This document shows, in pieces, positions 40,764 through 43,740 of a DNA stretch of 43,740 bases. The DNA is taken from the NCBI RefSeq assembly GCF_001293525.1, contig NZ_BBYR01000052.1, forward strand, positions 1-43,740. The letters run 5' to 3'. This DNA comes from Pseudideonella sakaiensis (lineage in GTDB: Bacteria > Pseudomonadota > Gammaproteobacteria > Burkholderiales > Burkholderiaceae_C). The translations under genes were made by a program, and so were the position numbers. The notes under the pieces were generated by a model. It was not told the DNA's origin, did not search any database, and was given only the letters and a program-made list of their open reading frames with translations. Position 1 is the stretch's first letter. Each line of letters opens with the position of its first letter.

Positions 40764-41447
40764 ATGCCTGCCTTTCCGAACATCTCCGTGCCTCTCGCCG
40801 GAGCCCTGCTGCTGGCGCTGGCCGCCTGCGGCAGCCCGCGCGCGCCTGCGGTGGCCTCGCCCGGGCCCGTGCCCGTGCCCGGGGTCTGCCCGGCGCTGCC
40901 CGCGGGCGCACAGGCCGTGGTCGACGAGCTCAACCTGGCGCGGGCGCAGCCGCAGGCCTATGCGCAGCTCGTCGCCCAGCACTACGCCAGCCTCGGGCGC
41001 GACCGCGTCTTCACGCGTGGCGAGCTGCGCGTGCAGATGACCGAGGGCCGGCCGGCGGTCGACGAGGCGATCGCCTACCTGAAGCGGGCCGCGCCGCAGC
41101 CGCCGCTGGTGGCGGACGCCTGCCTGAGCGACGCCGCGCAGGCGCATGCGCTCGACCTCGGCCGCGGCACGGCCGTCGGCCACGTCGGCAGCGACCGCAG
41201 CCAGCCGTCCGAGCGCGCGAGCCGGCGCCTCGGGCGGCCGACGGCCTGCGGCGAGAACCTGAGCCAGGGCCCGGAGACGGCGCGCGACCACGTCATCGCG
41301 CTGATCGTCGACGACGGCGTGGCCAGCCGCGCCCACCGCACCAATGTCTTCGGCGCCGACTACCGCCGGGTCGGCGTGGGCCTCGCGACGCACCCGGTGT
41401 TCCGCACCGTCAACGTGAACCTGCTGTGCCGGGACGCGATGCTCTAG
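40764..41447 (+). CDS. CAP-domain (SCP-like) lipoprotein
   Basis: This 227-residue protein has a lipoprotein signal ending in the lipobox LAAC (cysteine near residue 22). The CAP domain follows: LNLARAQPQAYAQLV, LVADACLSDAAQAHALDLGRG, then GHVGSDRSQPSERA with its histidine, CGENLSQG with the glutamate, and ASRAHRTNVF with the second histidine. The bacterial YkwD-like group has this arrangement. Function is unknown. A CCGATG start without a ribosome site is used. Confidence 0.9.
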   Translation: MPAFPNISVPLAGALLLALAACGSPRAPAVASPGPVPVPGVCPALPAGAQAVVDELNLARAQPQAYAQLVAQHYASLGRDRVFTRGELRVQMTEGRPAVDEAIAYLKRAAPQPPLVADACLSDAAQAHALDLGRGTAVGHVGSDRSQPSERASRRLGRPTACGENLSQGPETARDHVIALIVDDGVASRAHRTNVFGADYRRVGVGLATHPVFRTVNVNLLCRDAML

Positions 41448-41476
41448 CCGGCGGGGTGTGAGGGGCGCCGCGCGCC

Positions 41477-41482
41477 TACACT
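41477..41482 (+). promoter_or_regulatory. -10-like hexamer abutting the DUF1697 start
   Basis: TACACT ends seven bases before the ATG at 41490, followed by GCCGCG. No ribosome site. Possible leaderless start. Confidence 0.4.
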
Positions 41483-41489
41483 GCCGCGC

Positions 41490-42053
41490 ATGCGCCGGTG
41501 CATCGTCCTCCTTCGCGGCGTCAACGTCGGGGCCGGCCGCCGGGTGCCGATGGCCGAGTTCCGGCGCGTGCTGGCGTCGCTCGGCCACGAGGCGGTCGCG
41601 ACGCTGCTGAACAGCGGCAACGCGGTGTTCTCCACCCGCAGCCGCGCGGCCCCGGCGCGGCTGGCGGCGGCCATCGCCGAGGCGCTGCAGCGCGAGCTGG
41701 GCGTGGCGGTTCCCACCTTGGTCAAGACCGCGGACGAGCTGGCCGCGATCGTCGACCGCCGCCCCTTCGAGCCGCCGCCGGCCGAGCACGTCCGCGTCCT
41801 CGTCGCCTTCGGTGCCGACGCGGCGGCCTTGCAGGCCCTGCAGCCGCTGCAGGCGCTGGCGCTGCCGCCGGAGCGCTTCGTCGTGACCGATGCGGCCGGC
41901 TACCTGCATGCGCCGGCCGGCCTGCTGGCCAGCGCGGTCGGCGAGGCGCTGCTCGGCCGCGCCGGCCGCGGCGTCACGACGCGCAACTGGGCCACCGTGC
42001 TGAAGCTGCGGGCGCTCGCGGCGTCCGGCGCGGGACAGGAGTCCCCCCGGTGA
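41490..42053 (+). CDS. DUF1697-family protein
   Basis: This 187-residue protein has the DUF1697 signature: CIVLLRGVNVGAGRRVPMAEFR, LLNSGNAVFST, and the C-terminal RNWATVLKL. Function is unknown, though a structure-like similarity to small ligand-binding folds has been suggested for the family. Its stop overlaps the GNAT gene by four bases (GTGA), giving a two-gene operon. Confidence 0.93.
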   Translation: MRRCIVLLRGVNVGAGRRVPMAEFRRVLASLGHEAVATLLNSGNAVFSTRSRAAPARLAAAIAEALQRELGVAVPTLVKTADELAAIVDRRPFEPPPAEHVRVLVAFGADAAALQALQPLQALALPPERFVVTDAAGYLHAPAGLLASAVGEALLGRAGRGVTTRNWATVLKLRALAASGAGQESPR

Positions 42054-42580
42054 ACGGCCCGTCCCCGGATCCCGCCGGCTTCCGTTTCGCACCGGTGCGC
42101 GCGGCCGACCTGCCGATGCTGCAGGCCTGGCTGGCGCGTCCGCACGTGGCGCGCTGGTGGGGGCCGGCCGAGACGCTGGACGAGCTGCATGCCGACTTCG
42201 TCGAGCCGGCCGGCGAGCCCCGGGCCACCGAGGCCTTCATCGTCTCCATCGGCGACCGTCCGATCGGCTTCCTGCAGTGCTACTGGGTGCAGGGCAGCGG
42301 CGACGGCTGGTGGGAGGACGAGACCGATCCGCGTGCCCGCGGCATCGACCAGTTCCTGGCCGACGCAGAGGACCTCGGCCGCGGCCTGGGCCGCGCGATG
42401 ATCCGCGCCTTCGTCGGGCGCCTGTTCGCCGAGACCGAGGCCAGCGTGGTGCAGACCGACCCGCGGCCCGACAACCTGCGTGCGATCCGCTGCTACCGCG
42501 CCGCCGGCTTCGCGGACGTCGGCCCGGTGGAGACGCCCGACGGCCCGGCCTGGCTGATGCGCTGCCGGCGCCCGGCCTGA
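42050..42580 (+). CDS. GNAT acetyltransferase, AAC(6')-like
   Basis: This 176-residue protein starts at GTG 42050 with CAGGAG upstream. It has the AAC(6')/Acetyltransf_8 pattern: FAPVRAADLPMLQAWL, HVARWWGP, AFIVSIGDRPIGFLQCYWV, DLGRGLGRAMIRAFV (acetyl-CoA binding) and NLRAIRCYRAAGF. Such enzymes acetylate aminoglycosides or small amines; a resistance role is possible but not shown, since chromosomal homologues often act on other substrates. It is translationally coupled to the DUF1697 gene. Confidence 0.92.
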   Translation: MNGPSPDPAGFRFAPVRAADLPMLQAWLARPHVARWWGPAETLDELHADFVEPAGEPRATEAFIVSIGDRPIGFLQCYWVQGSGDGWWEDETDPRARGIDQFLADAEDLGRGLGRAMIRAFVGRLFAETEASVVQTDPRPDNLRAIRCYRAAGFADVGPVETPDGPAWLMRCRRPA

Positions 42581-42865
42581 GCGCCGCGGCCGCAGCGCGC
42601 CCGGTGGCCGGCAAGCGGGCCGCGCGCGCCTGCCTTCGGTGACGTCGGTCGACACCCGTACCGGCCGCCCAGTCGGCAGCGCAGAAGTCGAGGCACGCGC
42701 TACGGAAGACGCGAGACGAGCGCACGTCCGGCCGGGCCCGAAGCCGTTCGGCCTGCGGCGACGCCGGGCGTTGCCCCGGCGCCGCGGCGCGCCGCCCCGC
42801 GGCAGCGCGGGGGCATCGCGTCGTCCGCCGGCGCCCGCGACGCCGGGCTGGCAGCATCGCCGGCC
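42581..42865. other. Spacer before the FGE-like gene, no gene seen
   Basis: I see no supported gene in these 285 bases. A CAGCAT hexamer at 42852-42857 lies eight bases before the next start, and the rest is arginine/alanine-coding-like GC-rich sequence. Confidence 0.4.
42852..42857 (+). promoter_or_regulatory. -10-like hexamer abutting the FGE-like gene start
   Basis: CAGCAT, followed by CGCCGG, ends eight bases before the ATG at 42866. No ribosome site. Possible leaderless start. Confidence 0.35.
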
Positions 42866-43681
42866 ATGGTGACCGAAGCTCGATCCCCGCTTCCCGGTTC
42901 GATCCCGCGCCGCGGGGCTGCCGCGCAGCGCGCCTGCCTGCTGCTGCTCGGCCTCCTGGGCGGCCTGGCGGCCGCGTCCGCGGCCCACGCCGCCGCGCCC
43001 TCGCCGGACCCGGTTGCGATGCAGCCGATCGGTGCGCGCTTCGAGATCGACCGCACCGAGGTCTCGATCGGTGCCTTCCGCCGCCACGCCGAGGCCACCG
43101 GCCTCGTCACCCAGGCCGAGCGCGCCGGCGGCGGCAGCACCTACGAGGGCGGCTGGCAGCAGCGCCGTGGCTGGACCTGGCGCGCGCCCTTCGGCCGCCC
43201 CGGCGACGACGACGAGCCGGCCGTGCACCTGACCCAGCCCGAGGCCGCCGCCTACTGCCGCTGGGCCGGCAAGCGCCTGCCCACCGACGCCGAGTGGCTC
43301 GAGGCCGCCCACGTCGAGCGCCGCCCGGCCCCGCCCGCCGGCTTCGCGACGGGCACCCGCTACCCTTTCCCCACCGGCAGCACCCCGGCCGGCGCGAACT
43401 GCCTCGACTGCGCCCCGGCCGGCCGCCTCGCGCCGGCCCAGACCTCGCGCGGCCGCGGCCACGCGCGCGTCGGCAGCACCGCCGCCGGCGTCAACGGCCT
43501 GTTCGACATGGGCGCCAATGTCTGGGAATGGGTCGACAGCGGCCCCGGCGACGAGGCCGTGACCCGCGGCGGCTCCTGGTGGTACGGCCCCGCCCAGATG
43601 CACCACGACCACCGCCAGACCAAACCGCGGGACACCGCGGTGGTCTACATCGGCTTTCGCTGCGCGCGCAGCCTGCCGTGA
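42866..43681 (+). CDS. FGE-sulfatase (SUMF1)-like exported protein
   Basis: This 271-residue protein has a signal peptide (CLLLLGLLGGLAAASAAHAA) and the formylglycine-generating enzyme-like fold: FEIDRTEVSIGAFRRHAEAT, PVHLT-like AVHLTQPEAAAYCRWAGKRLPTDAEW, LFDMGANVWEWV, RGGSWW and the ending IGFRCARSLP. The catalytic cysteine pair of true FGE is not present after RGGSW, so it is not likely a formylglycine-generating enzyme. Other bacterial members have different roles. It is the last complete gene in the window. Confidence 0.87.
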   Translation: MVTEARSPLPGSIPRRGAAAQRACLLLLGLLGGLAAASAAHAAAPSPDPVAMQPIGARFEIDRTEVSIGAFRRHAEATGLVTQAERAGGGSTYEGGWQQRRGWTWRAPFGRPGDDDEPAVHLTQPEAAAYCRWAGKRLPTDAEWLEAAHVERRPAPPAGFATGTRYPFPTGSTPAGANCLDCAPAGRLAPAQTSRGRGHARVGSTAAGVNGLFDMGANVWEWVDSGPGDEAVTRGGSWWYGPAQMHHDHRQTKPRDTAVVYIGFRCARSLP

Positions 43682-43717
43682 TGGCGCGCACGGCCGCCAT
43701 GGATCTTGCATAGGCTG

Positions 43718-43740
43718 GACGACGACGACGACGACGACGA
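43718..43740. repeat. GAC trinucleotide microsatellite at window edge
   Basis: Seven full GAC units and two further bases run to the end of the window; the true extent is unknown. It may be coding (Asp, Thr or Arg runs) or a sequencing/assembly edge. Confidence 0.6.

Noticed and set aside
42639-42872. 77-codon plus-strand frame before the FGE-like gene
   Set aside because: Arginine/proline-rich, no family likeness and overlaps the next gene's start region.

Overview
The window is very GC-rich, with coding frames saturated in G/C third positions, and carries a gene set typical of Burkholderiales-type betaproteobacteria: four Bug/TctC periplasmic binding proteins without membrane partners, a hemE-priA pair, an ArgP-ArgO pair and a LemA-TPM group. 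No rRNA, tRNA, CRISPR array, insertion sequence or prophage gene was found. It reads as ordinary chromosome with accessory metabolic modules.

Layout. 1-1484 is the 5' part of a chemotaxis receptor gene (minus) with a good sigma-28 promoter. 1658-6078 is a LysR-controlled module: a DHDPS-fold aldolase, a mandelate-racemase-type enolase-superfamily enzyme and a Bug receptor, probably uptake, dehydration and aldol cleavage of an acid sugar. 6184-8942 (minus) holds three tandem paralogues of a secreted protein with two TonB-C-like domains and four conserved cysteines, plus a small hypothetical gene. 9088-10080 is a MarR regulator with a DUF1398 gene and two matched palindromes. 10234-14330 is hemE-priA (minus), separated by a 527-base, less GC-rich spacer with a consensus DnaA box and three copies of a 17-18 bp repeat. 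14414-21483 runs mostly plus: cysteine synthase, a SnoaL-like protein, a DHH phosphoesterase, LemA, two TPM proteins, a metallophosphoesterase and a universal stress protein; an NAD(P)-binding protein is on minus. 21529-28306 holds a small hypothetical, argP/argO, a DadA-like dehydrogenase, a Bug receptor, an Ogt-type methyltransferase and a trypsin-like protease. The protease overlaps an FHA-membrane protein (28276-29274); the GTPase RbgA follows on minus.

30438-34037 looks like a ureide/hydantoin module: Bug receptor, PuuE-like deacetylase, GntR/FCD regulator and a hydantoin-racemase homologue lacking one catalytic cysteine, preceded by twin GTGCAC sites. 34105-34306 carries three adjacent microsatellites. 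34864-37651 (minus) is a LytS-LytR-type two-component system joined to a DUF2807 protein. The right end has DUF3237, a LuxR-type regulator with a Bug receptor, a CAP-domain lipoprotein, DUF1697, a GNAT acetyltransferase and an FGE-like protein.

The most unusual signals are: (i) the triplicated double-TonB-C protein family; (ii) a set of at least eight genes whose start codon lies 6-9 nt after a -10-like hexamer with no Shine-Dalgarno sequence, suggesting leaderless mRNAs; (iii) the repeat-bearing hemE-priA spacer; (iv) the single-cysteine racemase homologue in the ureide-like operon; and (v) the protease-FHA and LytSR-DUF2807 overlapping operons. All functions are inferred from sequence reading alone.
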